From assembly GCF_013204855.1 (NCBI RefSeq), contig NZ_JABMKZ010000034.1:24897-88896 (forward strand): a stretch of 64,000 nt of DNA. Reading direction: 5' to 3'. Origin of the DNA: Paenibacillus alba (lineage in GTDB: Bacteria > Bacillota > Bacilli > Paenibacillales > NBRC-103111). A program made the position numbers and the translations under genes. The notes below the pieces were generated by a model. It did no database searches, was not told the origin of the DNA, and saw only the letters and a program-made list of their open reading frames with translations. Positions 9,365 through 18,700 of this stretch are shown here, piece by piece. Positions within the stretch are counted from its first letter, which is position 1, and every line of letters starts with the position of its first letter.

Positions 9365-10162
9365 TTGAAACCAATCATTCAACTACTGCATTTTGGCTAT
9401 CATCAGGCGATGAGCTGCATTTTTCCTGTTGCGATCTTTGGAACTTTAGCTCTCTCTAGCGTAATAGAGGTACCTTTCATTCATCGATATGATGCTATTC
9501 TACTTATCCTGCTTGGCGTGCAATACTTCATGTTCCGCAGCGGATTAGAGACACGTGATGAAATCAAAGTCATCTGCATTTTTCACTTCATTGGATTGCT
9601 GTTGGAGGTGTATAAGGTATGGATGGGATCATGGTCATATCCAGAACCTGGGTATACGAAATTGTTCGGTGTTCCGCTCTATAGCGGATTTATGTATGCA
9701 AGTGTAGCAAGCTTCATGTGCCAGGTGTGGCGGAGACTGCGGATGGACATGACTGGCTGGCCTGGGCTCAAATCTTCGTTGCTGATAGGAGGAGCCATCT
9801 ATTTCAACTTTTTTACTCATCATTTTATTCCTGATTTACGTTGGTGGTTAACAGCACTTGTGTTTATTGTCTTCTGGAAAACATGGATCATATACCGGGT
9901 ACGGACTACAACTTATCGTATGCCCTTAACTCTCGCTTTTTTCATTGTAGGTTTTGTCATTTGGCTAGCAGAAAATATAGCCACTTTCTTTAATGCCTGG
10001 CAATACCCTAATCAGCACGAAGCTTGGCGGCTCGTTAGTTTCAGCAAGATCAGCTCATGGTTCCTTCTGGTAATCATTAGCGTCATCATCGTTGCTCAAC
10101 TTAAATATGTTAAAGCTAATCGAACTAAGGATGCGCATACTGGTAAAATTACACAAATGTAA
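9365..10162 (+). CDS. DUF817 family integral membrane protein
   Basis: The protein has about eight hydrophobic segments over 265 residues and conserved-looking blocks such as FRSGLETRDEIKVICIFH, YTKLFGVPLYSGFMYASV and ENIATFFNAWQYP. I recognise these as the DUF817 family (B. subtilis YoaT-like), whose function is unknown. TTG 9365 is taken as the start because AGAAGGAGA lies about nine bases upstream; an upstream TTG at 9344 overlaps that site and would put four arginine/serine residues in front. It stands alone between the GH8 terminator and a glycosyltransferase gene, so the context gives no function. Confidence 0.78.
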   Translation: MKPIIQLLHFGYHQAMSCIFPVAIFGTLALSSVIEVPFIHRYDAILLILLGVQYFMFRSGLETRDEIKVICIFHFIGLLLEVYKVWMGSWSYPEPGYTKLFGVPLYSGFMYASVASFMCQVWRRLRMDMTGWPGLKSSLLIGGAIYFNFFTHHFIPDLRWWLTALVFIVFWKTWIIYRVRTTTYRMPLTLAFFIVGFVIWLAENIATFFNAWQYPNQHEAWRLVSFSKISSWFLLVIISVIIVAQLKYVKANRTKDAHTGKITQM

Positions 10163-10256
10163 TGATTTGGAAGAATAAATAACGTATAATTTAACAGAAG
10201 GCTGTGGTAAATAAATCTTTTCTTAGATAGATATAAATTTGGCAGGAGGGGTAGCA

Positions 10257-11459
10257 ATGGCGCGCGTTTTGTTTATTAATGGTGGATCAGAAGGACATAT
10301 TAATCCAACGATTGGAGTTGTGCAAGAGCTTATTTCGCGTGGGGAAGAGGTCGTGTACTTTTCTAGCGAAGCATTTCGTGAGCGTATGGAGAAGACGGGG
10401 GCTTCCGTACGGACATTTGACGATCAAAAATTTATCAAAGCCTTTATCTCCGGTGGAAGAGATTATTTACTCGAAAGAATCAACGGTCTTTTGCTTACGG
10501 CAGATATTGTCATACCAAGCGTTCTTGAGCAGATCAAAGATGAGCATTTTGATTATATCATCCATGATTCGATGTTTGGTTGTGGACGTTTACTTGCGCA
10601 AATTCTTAAGCTTCCCGCCATCAACTCCTGTACTTCTTTTGCGCAAACCAAAGAATCATTCGATCAAATGTTGGAACAGCTTTCTCTAAAAATTCCTACA
10701 GAAATTGTTAAACCTATACACGATAATTTTCAAAGCCTGACGGTGATGGTGAAGGACAAATATGGGGTGGAGATCCATTCCGCTTACGAAGTGTTTTGTA
10801 ATCCTGCACCACTTACACTCGTTTATACAACTAGGGAGTTTCAACCATCGGGAGAAGCTTTCGATCAAAGTTACAAATTTGTAGGTCCATCTATTTCTTC
10901 ACGATTAACGCAAGAAAACTTTGACCTTCCAGCCATCAAGGAGAAAAGCCCAATTTACATTTCACTGGGTACTGTCTTTAACCAAGCAATTGATTTCTAT
11001 AAGCTTTGTTTTGAGGCATTTGGGAACACGGACCATGCCATTGTCATGTCTGTTGGGAATAGAACCCAAATTTCTGATCTAGGGGAAATCCCTGCAAACT
11101 TCATCGTAAAAAATTATGTTCCACAAACAGATGTCCTGCAATTCGCTAAATTATTTATTACACATGGTGGAATGAACAGTGCTCAGGAAGGCCTCTACTA
11201 CGGAGTACCGCTAATTGTAATCCCGCAAAGCGCGGATCAGCCGATCATTGCCGACCAAGTTGCCCATATCGGAGCAGGCATTGAATTACAAATGGAAAAC
11301 TTGACTGCAAATCAACTACGTGAAGCCGCAGATCGTGTGTTAAGCATTTCATCTTTCAAGAAAGCTGTTGCGAATAGTAAGGAATCCTTTCGAAAATCAG
11401 GTGGGTATCATCAAGCTGTTGATGATATTTTTGAATTTAAAAAACAGAATCATATCTAA
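10257..11459 (+). CDS. MGT-type (GT1) UDP-sugar glycosyltransferase
   Basis: This is a cytoplasmic GT-B glycosyltransferase of the macrolide/antibiotic glycosyltransferase group (YjiC/YdhE-like), which moves a sugar from a UDP-sugar to small hydrophobic acceptors. The N-terminal acceptor half starts with MARVLFINGGSEGHINPTIG. The donor half has YISLGTVFN and the nucleotide-sugar motif THGGMNSAQEGLYYGVPLIV followed by P-x-x-x-DQP. The start is ATG 10257 with AGGAGGGG upstream. The 400-residue length is usual. The neighbours give no hint about the acceptor; self-protection against a natural product or flavonoid-like glycosylation are both possible. Confidence 0.88.
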   Translation: MARVLFINGGSEGHINPTIGVVQELISRGEEVVYFSSEAFRERMEKTGASVRTFDDQKFIKAFISGGRDYLLERINGLLLTADIVIPSVLEQIKDEHFDYIIHDSMFGCGRLLAQILKLPAINSCTSFAQTKESFDQMLEQLSLKIPTEIVKPIHDNFQSLTVMVKDKYGVEIHSAYEVFCNPAPLTLVYTTREFQPSGEAFDQSYKFVGPSISSRLTQENFDLPAIKEKSPIYISLGTVFNQAIDFYKLCFEAFGNTDHAIVMSVGNRTQISDLGEIPANFIVKNYVPQTDVLQFAKLFITHGGMNSAQEGLYYGVPLIVIPQSADQPIIADQVAHIGAGIELQMENLTANQLREAADRVLSISSFKKAVANSKESFRKSGGYHQAVDDIFEFKKQNHI

Positions 11460-11506
11460 CTGAACAATTATACATATCCTATTTTATGGAATTGGAGCCA
11501 CTTACC

Positions 11507-12016
11507 ATGAAAGTATTAGAAACGGAACGGCTGATTCTTCGTTACCAAACCATTGAGGATGCGGCTTTTATGCTTGAGCTTATGAACGATCCTTCTTGGA
11601 TCCAGTACATAGGCGATAAAGGCGTGAGAACCATCGTTGAAGCGCAGGACTATATTTCAAAAGTAGCTCTAGACGCGTATGCCCGGTTGGGCTACGGATT
11701 TTATTTGACGGAGTTGAAGGATGAAGGTATTCCGATCGGCATCTGCGGCTTGGCCAAAAGAGATTTCTTAGAAGCTGTAGATGTGGGATTTGCTTTTCTT
11801 CCTATGTTCTGGGGAAAAGGCTACGCCTTTGAGGCTACTTCCGCAGTGATGGAGTATGCACAATCAGAATTAGGGATAAAACGAATTGTGGCTATTACCA
11901 CAGAGCGTAATCATGCATCGGCCAAACTGTTAGAAAAGCTGGGGCTGCATTTTGAAGGTATGACCCCAAATGCGGGTAAAAATGAAGAATTGCGCTTGTT
12001 TGCGATGAACCTCTAG
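11507..12016 (+). CDS. GNAT family N-acetyltransferase (RimJ/RimL-like)
   Basis: The 169-residue protein has the GNAT fold signature of the RimJ/RimL group: an N-terminal LETERLILRYQTIEDAAFM block and the acetyl-CoA loop FWGKGYAFEATSAVMEYA, followed by ERNHASAKLLEKLGL. It should transfer acetyl from acetyl-CoA to an amine, either on a protein or on a small molecule. ATG 11507 has GGAG nine bases upstream and fits the normal family start, while ATG 11486 would add seven residues. It may be cotranscribed with the glycosyltransferase 47 bases before it. The substrate is unknown. Confidence 0.86.
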   Translation: MKVLETERLILRYQTIEDAAFMLELMNDPSWIQYIGDKGVRTIVEAQDYISKVALDAYARLGYGFYLTELKDEGIPIGICGLAKRDFLEAVDVGFAFLPMFWGKGYAFEATSAVMEYAQSELGIKRIVAITTERNHASAKLLEKLGLHFEGMTPNAGKNEELRLFAMNL

Positions 12017-12073
12017 AATGGGCAGAACAGTTTATTGCAGTAAGGCAGAACGTTAACTTCATAAGGGAAGACC

Positions 12074-12106
12074 AATAAAGCAGGCGCCGCGGCGACCTGC
12101 TTTATT
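12074..12106 (+). terminator. Terminator hairpin between acetyltransferase and DMT genes
   Basis: AATAAAGCAGG pairs with CCTGCTTTATT around a GC-rich inner CGCCGCGGCG that can extend the stem. The A/T-rich outer arms suit termination from both sides of this convergent junction. Confidence 0.75.
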
Positions 12107-12150
12107 ACTTAAAAATATTGGGATCTAAATTGTTGTATTCCCACTTAATT

Positions 12151-13074
12151 TCAAACTTTAGATGAATTTGTTCTTGTCTTTGAGCTCAAAGTCAATGCCT
12201 TCAAGCTACTCCAATTTGCAATTACGGTTCCGGCGATAATCGTCAATACACCCGCTGCTGTAACCCAAGTGGTTGTCTCCCTATAAAATATCATACCAAT
12301 GATAAGTGCAATTGGCGGCGATATATAGAGCCAAGTTGATGGAAAGAAAGGATTCGTCTTAGCCACGAGCCAATAGAATAGACTATGTCCAACCATAGAG
12401 CCAATAACGATTAAGTAAAGAAGAGATCCGGTTACTTTAATTGTTAATAATGACATGATGTGAATGTGTTCTGTGAATGAAGACAACACAAGAAGAAGTA
12501 GGCCCCCATAGATCATTTGGGCCGAATTTAGCGCGATGGGCGATTCCTGCGAGAAGCGTTGAATGACTCTTTTGGAGTACAAGGCAGATGAACAATAGCA
12601 GAACTCCCCGATTAATATGGCAACGCTGCCCATCAGCCACCATAGATTTGATGTTACTGTAAGTTTCGGAAGAAGTAACAAGACGACTCCAGAAAATCCG
12701 ATTATACAACCTAATACGGTTGAAGGTGTCGTCTTTTGCCGCATCACAAAGGTCTGTATAAAGAGTATCATGATCGGCCCCGTAGCTGACAGTACGGCAG
12801 CGATGCCAGAGGAGACATATTGCTCCGCCCAGTATAAGGTGGAAAAAGTAGCAAACGTCATCCCGATTCCTGTAAAAAACATTTCTTTACGGAATAGCAT
12901 AGAGAAGCTGGCTTTCCTCCTACGTACCATCCAACATAATAAAACCAAGCCAGCGACAAAAAAACGGACCCCCGCAGAAAAAAAAGGTGGTGCGGATGCA
13001 TCAACACCAATTTTAATTGCCAAAAAGGTTGTGGAAAAAATCAGACATACGAGTAAGTAATTAAAAATAATCAT
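12151..13074 (-). CDS. DMT superfamily (EamA) transporter
   Basis: This is an integral membrane protein of 307 residues with ten hydrophobic segments in two EamA repeats. The first repeat has the typical FLAIKIGVDASAPPFFSAGVRF start and TLYWAEQYVSSGIAAVLSAT; the second has PSTWLYISPPIALIIG. Proteins of this type export amino acids or other metabolites. It is transcribed divergently from a MocR-type regulator only 67 bp away, an arrangement in which the regulator usually controls the transporter. GAGGGGG lies upstream of the ATG. The exported compound cannot be read from the sequence. Confidence 0.9.
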   Translation of the reverse strand: MIIFNYLLVCLIFSTTFLAIKIGVDASAPPFFSAGVRFFVAGLVLLCWMVRRRKASFSMLFRKEMFFTGIGMTFATFSTLYWAEQYVSSGIAAVLSATGPIMILFIQTFVMRQKTTPSTVLGCIIGFSGVVLLLLPKLTVTSNLWWLMGSVAILIGEFCYCSSALYSKRVIQRFSQESPIALNSAQMIYGGLLLLVLSSFTEHIHIMSLLTIKVTGSLLYLIVIGSMVGHSLFYWLVAKTNPFFPSTWLYISPPIALIIGMIFYRETTTWVTAAGVLTIIAGTVIANWSSLKALTLSSKTRTNSSKV

Positions 13075-13093
13075 GGATGTTCCCCCTCTTAGT

Positions 13094-13106
13094 TAGTATC
13101 ATACTA
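13094..13106. promoter_or_regulatory. Palindrome in DMT/MocR divergent promoter region
   Basis: TAGTAT-C-ATACTA is a perfect 6-1-6 palindrome in the middle of the 67 bp divergent intergenic region. Its place makes it a candidate operator for the MocR-type regulator acting on both genes. Confidence 0.45.
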
Positions 13107-13141
13107 GATAGATCACAGAACAGATGATGGGAGTAGAACAG

Positions 13142-14569
13142 ATGAATGAAAAGGAAATGGCTGCAGATGACGGAAAACGACTTTTCAAACAAGTGTATGA
13201 TTACGTTATCCATCGCATTGAGCATGGAGAATGGAAGGCATATGAGAAGCTGCCTTCCATTCGTCAACTTGCCGAGGAGCTAGGTGTACACCGACTAACG
13301 GTATTTCGGGCGTATCAGATGCTGAAACACAACGAGAAGGTCTATGTGAAGGAGAAATCCGGTTATTATGTAAATCCGAATGTTCCTGATCGAGTTGTAT
13401 TGGAGTATGGGGAGGATCAGCCGATTGTAGTCACCGGGAAGCTAATAAACTCCTTATCTGACATACAACGAGTATCCGTAGTCGATCAGTTCTCCCAAGC
13501 ACTGATCGATCCGAATTTGCTTCCGAATCTTTTCCTTTCTGAATATGTAAAGAAAGTGTTTGACATGTATCCCAAATTAATGGGCACATACTCTACCGTT
13601 CAAGGGGACGAGGAGCTTCGCGAAGTTCTTAGCCACTATATGATGCAGAATCACCATATTCAGCTCCGTACAAGCGATATCATGATTACAACTGGAGCGC
13701 AGCAGGCCATAGATTTATTATCACGCATATTCATTAGCCCGATGGATGCTGTTATGATAGAGCGTCCGACGTATAGTGCAGCGATTGATATTTTCCGCCA
13801 ACAGCGAGCACGGTTTGTTCCTGTCGACATTCACCCGCATGGCTATGATATAGCGAATGTCGAGATGTTAATGAAGAAGTATAAACCGCGATTTTTTTAT
13901 ATGAACCCCACCTTTCATAATCCGACGGGGTATACAGTTCCCTCATCCCAACGAAAGCAACTTGTTGAATTGGCTGAACGGTACCGGTGCTTGCTAATTG
14001 AAGACGATGCATTTCACGACATGTATTTTGATGGACCGCCTCCACAGCCTTTGTTTACTTATGATACGGAGGGATGGGTCGTTTATCTCCGCAGTTTCAG
14101 TAAATATGTGGCGCCAGGTTTGCGAATTTGTGCTATCATAGCGAGTCCATCCGTAATGAAACTGCTGCTTACAGCAAAGTCGCTAGCAGACAACGGGTCA
14201 CCGTTAGTCAATCAGAAAATCTTTCTCCACTACTTTCAATCGGAGCGATTGCAGCAACATATAGAGAAGCTGCGTATTGCTCTCCAAGTCAGAAGGGATA
14301 TTATGGAGAAGGAGTTGACTCCTACCGGTTGGAATTGGGTCAGCCCAAGAGGAGGACTTAATTTATGGATTAAATTACCAGAAGTTATTCCTGTTGAACA
14401 GTTCTTGAAAGCATGCATGCAGCAATCTATCTCCTTCGTTCCAGGTATCATTTGCGATCCGCTAAGGAAAATGCAATCTCAGATTCGCTTGAGTTATTCT
14501 TTTATCAATGAGAAACAATTGCAGCAAGGTGTCAAAAACCTTGTAAACGTTGCTGATCGCTATAGGTAA
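13142..14569 (+). CDS. MocR-type GntR regulator with aminotransferase domain
   Basis: The N-terminal winged helix (about residues 12-80) is of GntR type, with EKLPSIRQLAEELGVHRLTV. The remainder is a fold-type I aminotransferase domain used as a sensor. It keeps the PLP-binding lysine K321 in RSFSKYVAPGLRI, the MNPTFHNPTG motif and IEDDAFHDMY, so PLP binding is likely. Such proteins sense PLP or amino acid derivatives. The divergent DMT transporter is the probable target. ATG 13142 has TGGGAG eight bases upstream; ATG 13124 is an alternative without a good site. The length of 475 residues is normal. Confidence 0.9.
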   Translation: MNEKEMAADDGKRLFKQVYDYVIHRIEHGEWKAYEKLPSIRQLAEELGVHRLTVFRAYQMLKHNEKVYVKEKSGYYVNPNVPDRVVLEYGEDQPIVVTGKLINSLSDIQRVSVVDQFSQALIDPNLLPNLFLSEYVKKVFDMYPKLMGTYSTVQGDEELREVLSHYMMQNHHIQLRTSDIMITTGAQQAIDLLSRIFISPMDAVMIERPTYSAAIDIFRQQRARFVPVDIHPHGYDIANVEMLMKKYKPRFFYMNPTFHNPTGYTVPSSQRKQLVELAERYRCLLIEDDAFHDMYFDGPPPQPLFTYDTEGWVVYLRSFSKYVAPGLRICAIIASPSVMKLLLTAKSLADNGSPLVNQKIFLHYFQSERLQQHIEKLRIALQVRRDIMEKELTPTGWNWVSPRGGLNLWIKLPEVIPVEQFLKACMQQSISFVPGIICDPLRKMQSQIRLSYSFINEKQLQQGVKNLVNVADRYR

Positions 14570-14680
14570 CCGTAGAGGCGGTTCAGAAGATTCTGCTAAC
14601 GGACAGAATAATAGTGCAACCATTTATAATTAAAATCGTCTAACACTTATACAAATATTGGAATTGTGTAGAGGAGAAAA

Positions 14681-14968
14681 ATGCGACTTAAAATAAGCCT
14701 AATTTTTGCTTTTTTCATTTCTTCAAGTTTATTTGTCGGTGTAGTTTCTGCAGATTGGGCAAAGGGGACTGGATATTACGAAATTATTGGCATTGAAGTA
14801 AATGAAGCAATCGCCATTAAAGATGATAAGGGCTTGTATATTAAAGCAACTTATGGCGGTGAATATGCTGGGGACAGGTATAATGGGATCGACTTTTTTC
14901 CATATGTTCTCGCGGTTCTCTTAGTGTTTATTAGTGGTTATTTACTAAGGAAGAAAATCAATCGGTAA
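14681..14968 (+). CDS. Small secreted or membrane-anchored protein of unknown function
   Basis: The 95-residue protein is not recognised. It has a signal-peptide-like N-terminus (to about residue 24), a short outside segment with EIIGIEVNEAIAIKDDKGLYIKA, a C-terminal hydrophobic helix (about 71-90) and a positively charged tail LRKKINR. This layout would place a small domain outside the membrane. GAGGAG lies four bases before the ATG and a terminator-like hairpin follows, which supports a real gene. Neighbours on both sides belong to other units. Confidence 0.7.
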   Translation: MRLKISLIFAFFISSSLFVGVVSADWAKGTGYYEIIGIEVNEAIAIKDDKGLYIKATYGGEYAGDRYNGIDFFPYVLAVLLVFISGYLLRKKINR

Positions 14969-15014
14969 CTTGTCTCGCTCGATGGAAACTTTAGCTGAAT
15001 AAACGATAGCTCAT

Positions 15015-15039
15015 GGCTGCCGGTCATCGGTAGCCTTTT
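15015..15039 (+). terminator. Rho-independent terminator
   Basis: GGCTGCCG pairs with CGGTAGCC (one G-T wobble) across a five-base loop and is followed by four T. It separates the small membrane gene from the two-component operon. Confidence 0.65.
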
Positions 15040-15174
15040 CGCACGACGAGTGCAATGGACAAAAACGTTTCCTTGCTGTGGACTTTTTTCACTGTGAATA
15101 AGCCTTGCAAGTTTATCCTTTTTTGTGTGAAAATCAGTTTAAAGGCGGTATGAAAGAAGGGGAGGATGGTGTCG

Positions 15175-17019
15175 ATGCTTAAGTTCAGGTCCATTCAATT
15201 CAAGTTATTCGTAACGTATTCCATCCTCATCACGGCCATCGTAGCCATTGCAGCTATTTCATTTTATTACTATGTGTCGGACATTTTAAGTAAAAGAGAT
15301 TCGGAATCTATTTTTCAATCGACGACATATATTTCCACACAGCTCGATTCGCTAATTCAAAACATCGACAACGCTGCTGTGAAGGTCATTTTCTCGGACG
15401 ACATCAAGCAATTATTTTTTGAAGAAGATAATCCGGTCGATCCGACGATTTCCTCTTACAATGTTAGAAAAATGAACGATTATATTTTTTCGATTATGGG
15501 GCCGATTCAATTGGATTGGCAAATTAATCTTTTTGATATGAATGGGCGTTTTTTTGGAACTGGCAATAATTCCGTCAGCAAGCTTTACCCAGGTGGGAAG
15601 ATGAACAATATTACATGGGTCAAAGATACACTTGCTGCCGACGGTGCTAAGGTAATTTCACCCCCTCATTCAGATGATTGGGACAGCTCGGGCAAGACGG
15701 TTATTTCTTTGGCTCGCGTCTTCTCGTGGGCTTTGGGCGGAAAGCAGCAGGGCATCCTGGAAATTCAACAAAGCTACAGCGTTATGGCTAATTTGATCGG
15801 AAAGCTTATGGCTGAGCCTAATGGGGGGGCTAGTGTAAATAAATCGATTTATATTTATAATCAGGCAGGGAATCTGATCTATCCTTATAGCAATCAGCCC
15901 AATGCTTATCCGGAGTTCTATTGGAAGCAGCTGCAAAGAGAGAATCTGGCGACTGGCACATCAACGATTAACAACCCGCTTAATAAGCAGCGTGAAATTA
16001 TGGCTTATACGCATTCGAACTACACCGATTGGATTGTCGTGGCCGTAGAGTCGGAAAATGTGCTGCTGCAGCCTGTTGAGACGTTTCGCAATTCGATGTT
16101 TATCGCTGTATTCGGCTTGCTGCTGGTTACCTTAATCGTCTCGTTCTTCGTTGCGAGGGGGTTGACGCTGCCTATTAAGGAAATGCACAAGTCCATCCGC
16201 GCACTGCGGGTTGATACGCTGCTGCCGTCATCACAGATCGAAAGCAATACCAGCTTGAATGAACTGGATATTCTGAATACGTCATTCAAACGAATGTGCA
16301 TTCGACTGCAGGATTCTATTGAAGAAGTCATCCAATCGCGTTCGCAGGAAATGCAGGCCCGAATGGTTGCCTTGCAGTCGCAGATGAATCCTCACTTTCT
16401 CTATAACACGATTACGCTGATTAGCATCATGGCCGAGGAGAAAGAGGATCACGATATCGTAAAGGTATGCAAGCATCTCTCGAAAATGCTGCGCTACATC
16501 TTATCCAATCACGCGAGGAACGTAACCATGTCGGATGAAGTGGCATATGCCGCGAGCTATTTGACTTTGATGCAGATTCGATATGGGGATAAGCTAAAAT
16601 TTCAAATCGATGTGGATCCAGCCATGATGGAGGTTGCCGTACCGATTCTAATCATTCAACCGATCGTGGAAAACTGTATGAAATACGGCATTCATGTGGC
16701 GCCGCCTTGGAAGATCGAACTGACCGGAAGAACGGATGGGGAGAAATGGACGATCCATATCCGCGATTACGGCGGAGGCTTTACCCCTGAAGCGCTGCAA
16801 GCCTTGTCCCAGCCAAAGCTGAATTTGTATGCCCAGGAATCACAGGGAAAAGGGTTGGGGCTTAAGAACATCGCCGAAAGATTACAGCTTTTGTACGGAG
16901 ATGAAGCCATTTTTGAAGCCACTAACCACCCGGAAGGCGGAGCATGGATTATGATAGGCGGCTTGATCCAGCAATCGGACCAGGGTTCTAAACCATCAGA
17001 GGAGGAGTTGGCAGGATGA
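15175..17019 (+). CDS. YesM-type sensor histidine kinase
   Basis: This membrane kinase has transmembrane segments at about residues 10-32 and 290-312 flanking an extracellular sensing region. A HAMP linker, the His_kinase domain with phospho-acceptor H407 in SQMNPHFLYN, and a HATPase domain with PIVENCMKYGI and GKGLGLKNI follow. It should phosphorylate the response regulator whose start overlaps its stop (ATGA). Together they would sense the sugar imported by the downstream ABC system. GGGGAGG lies nine bases before ATG 15175; ATG 15166 is in the same frame but too close to that site. Confidence 0.93.
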   Translation: MLKFRSIQFKLFVTYSILITAIVAIAAISFYYYVSDILSKRDSESIFQSTTYISTQLDSLIQNIDNAAVKVIFSDDIKQLFFEEDNPVDPTISSYNVRKMNDYIFSIMGPIQLDWQINLFDMNGRFFGTGNNSVSKLYPGGKMNNITWVKDTLAADGAKVISPPHSDDWDSSGKTVISLARVFSWALGGKQQGILEIQQSYSVMANLIGKLMAEPNGGASVNKSIYIYNQAGNLIYPYSNQPNAYPEFYWKQLQRENLATGTSTINNPLNKQREIMAYTHSNYTDWIVVAVESENVLLQPVETFRNSMFIAVFGLLLVTLIVSFFVARGLTLPIKEMHKSIRALRVDTLLPSSQIESNTSLNELDILNTSFKRMCIRLQDSIEEVIQSRSQEMQARMVALQSQMNPHFLYNTITLISIMAEEKEDHDIVKVCKHLSKMLRYILSNHARNVTMSDEVAYAASYLTLMQIRYGDKLKFQIDVDPAMMEVAVPILIIQPIVENCMKYGIHVAPPWKIELTGRTDGEKWTIHIRDYGGGFTPEALQALSQPKLNLYAQESQGKGLGLKNIAERLQLLYGDEAIFEATNHPEGGAWIMIGGLIQQSDQGSKPSEEELAG

Positions 17020-18581
17020 GAGCAAACACGAAGGGGTCCTACCGAATTCTTATAGCGGAAGACGAACCCCTGATCATGAGAAATATCGCCACGAAAATTG
17101 AAAATGCCACGGATAAGTTTGAAATCCTGTATGCTGAGAACGGAAAAGAAGCTTTGGATGTGATTGAAGCCTTGCAGCCGCAGGTGCTATTTACGGACAT
17201 TCAAATGCCGCAGATGAACGGAATTGAATTGATTGAGCAGGTTTCCAGCAAATATCCACGTATTCAGATTGTTGTCATCAGCGGGCATGACGAATTCGAT
17301 TACGCCCAGCAGGCGCTCCGCTACGGAGCCAGAGACTTCCTGCTTAAGCCGCTCGATGCTGATGATATTAAAAAAACGTTATCCCGCATATGCGCTCAGC
17401 TAGATCAAGAAAAGGCATACTCCGAAAAGGAACAAGTGCAATCCGCTCTTCAAACAGGAGAGATCCTTCCACAGCATGCAGCTTTGCAAGACAGTGTTTT
17501 TCAGCTTTTTCTAATTCAAATCGGGCATTTGGCGAATGCTTCGTATTCGTCTGGACTAGCCGGATTTTTTGATCATTTATGGATGAAGGTGAACAGAAGC
17601 AATGCCATTCCGACCTTGCTTGGAGACGCAGAAGACTGGTGGCTGCTGGACCAACTACCCTTCCACGGCAAGTATCTTGTAATCAAAACAGAGGAAGCGT
17701 TCATGCAGCAGCCTCTTGTTTGTGCTGATGCTTTGCAGGCAGCGGTTCGCGAGCAAGTAGAGCCTTATCCCGTCACCATCGTTCATGCAGCGGAGCCTGC
17801 AAAACTGGAGAAATTGTGGAGCACCTCACAAGGATTGAGAGTCGCCATGGAAAGAGGGCTCGCTCCCGGTAGGTCGGCTATCTTCTCGAACACCGGCAAA
17901 GTAAGGGATTTACCGTCGGCATGGATCGAGCCCAACACCCAGCACAAGCTGGTCTCTTTCATTCAAGGAAATAAGAGAGTGAACTTCAACAAGGAGCTGC
18001 GCAGCTTATTCGAGCATTGGACCGTGGAAGCTTACCCGCAAAAATGGATCGAGAAAAAATTGCAGCATCTCATTCAAATTGTCCATCAGCAGGCGATTCA
18101 TTTCTCTCATGAGGAAATATTCCATCTGGAGTACGATATGCTGAATACCCTCTATACGGCTGCCGATTTCCCGAGCATTTCCGAGAGAATTCTGACCCTT
18201 TTAGAAAACACAGCCTTTCTAAATGAGGAGCATGTTTCGGAAGGCGCTGAGGAGTTGACCTATTCAATCGAGAGCTACTTGAAGACAAACTTTGCCCATC
18301 CGATCACGCTGGAGGATATTGCGGCAAAATTCAATTTCGACTCCTCCTACTTAACGAAAATTTTCAAAAAATACAAGCATATGACACCAATTAAATACTT
18401 AATCTCGCTGCGTATGGACGAGGCCAAGCGCTTGATACAGCAGCATCCAGAGTTAAGTTTTAAGGAAATTGGAGCAATCGTTGGTTACCCAGATTCGCAT
18501 TATTTCAGCCGCATCTTCAAGAATATGACTGGACAAAATCTATCGGACTACAGTGAGGGAATGAAGCTGCAAGGTGAATAA
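17016..18581 (+). CDS. YesN-type response regulator with AraC output domain
   Basis: The receiver domain (about residues 8-125) contains the phospho-acceptor D61 in LFTDIQMPQMNG and the K of FLLKPLDADD. A long middle region of unknown fold follows, then a C-terminal AraC double helix-turn-helix (about 415-515) with ITLEDIAAKFNFDSSYLTKI. The gene overlaps the kinase gene by four bases. The likely targets are the binding protein and permease genes that begin 119 bp downstream, by analogy with the many Paenibacillus loci of the same order. Confidence 0.93.
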   Translation: MRANTKGSYRILIAEDEPLIMRNIATKIENATDKFEILYAENGKEALDVIEALQPQVLFTDIQMPQMNGIELIEQVSSKYPRIQIVVISGHDEFDYAQQALRYGARDFLLKPLDADDIKKTLSRICAQLDQEKAYSEKEQVQSALQTGEILPQHAALQDSVFQLFLIQIGHLANASYSSGLAGFFDHLWMKVNRSNAIPTLLGDAEDWWLLDQLPFHGKYLVIKTEEAFMQQPLVCADALQAAVREQVEPYPVTIVHAAEPAKLEKLWSTSQGLRVAMERGLAPGRSAIFSNTGKVRDLPSAWIEPNTQHKLVSFIQGNKRVNFNKELRSLFEHWTVEAYPQKWIEKKLQHLIQIVHQQAIHFSHEEIFHLEYDMLNTLYTAADFPSISERILTLLENTAFLNEEHVSEGAEELTYSIESYLKTNFAHPITLEDIAAKFNFDSSYLTKIFKKYKHMTPIKYLISLRMDEAKRLIQQHPELSFKEIGAIVGYPDSHYFSRIFKNMTGQNLSDYSEGMKLQGE

Positions 18582-18634
18582 TAAGGTGAAAAAAGTCCAT
18601 CGCAACTAGCGCATTTTGTGCATCGATCATAAAA

Positions 18635-18651
18635 TGAAAACGCTTTATAAT
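18635..18651 (+). promoter_or_regulatory. Possible cre-like site with TATAAT -10
   Basis: TGAAAACGCTTTAT at 18635-18648 matches 12 of 14 positions of the CcpA cre consensus and runs into TATAAT at 18646-18651, just upstream of the binding-protein gene. No good -35 is visible at 17 bp, which would fit an activated promoter. Catabolite control is an inference. Confidence 0.4.
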
Positions 18652-18700
18652 TCAGAGGCAGACGAGAATTAGTCTGAAAAAAGCTTAGGGGGAATGAACA

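Noticed and set aside
15670..15936. Minus-strand ORF inside the YesM-type kinase gene
   Set aside because: It lies fully opposite a well-supported coding sequence and has no ribosome site. The many similar antisense frames were treated the same way.
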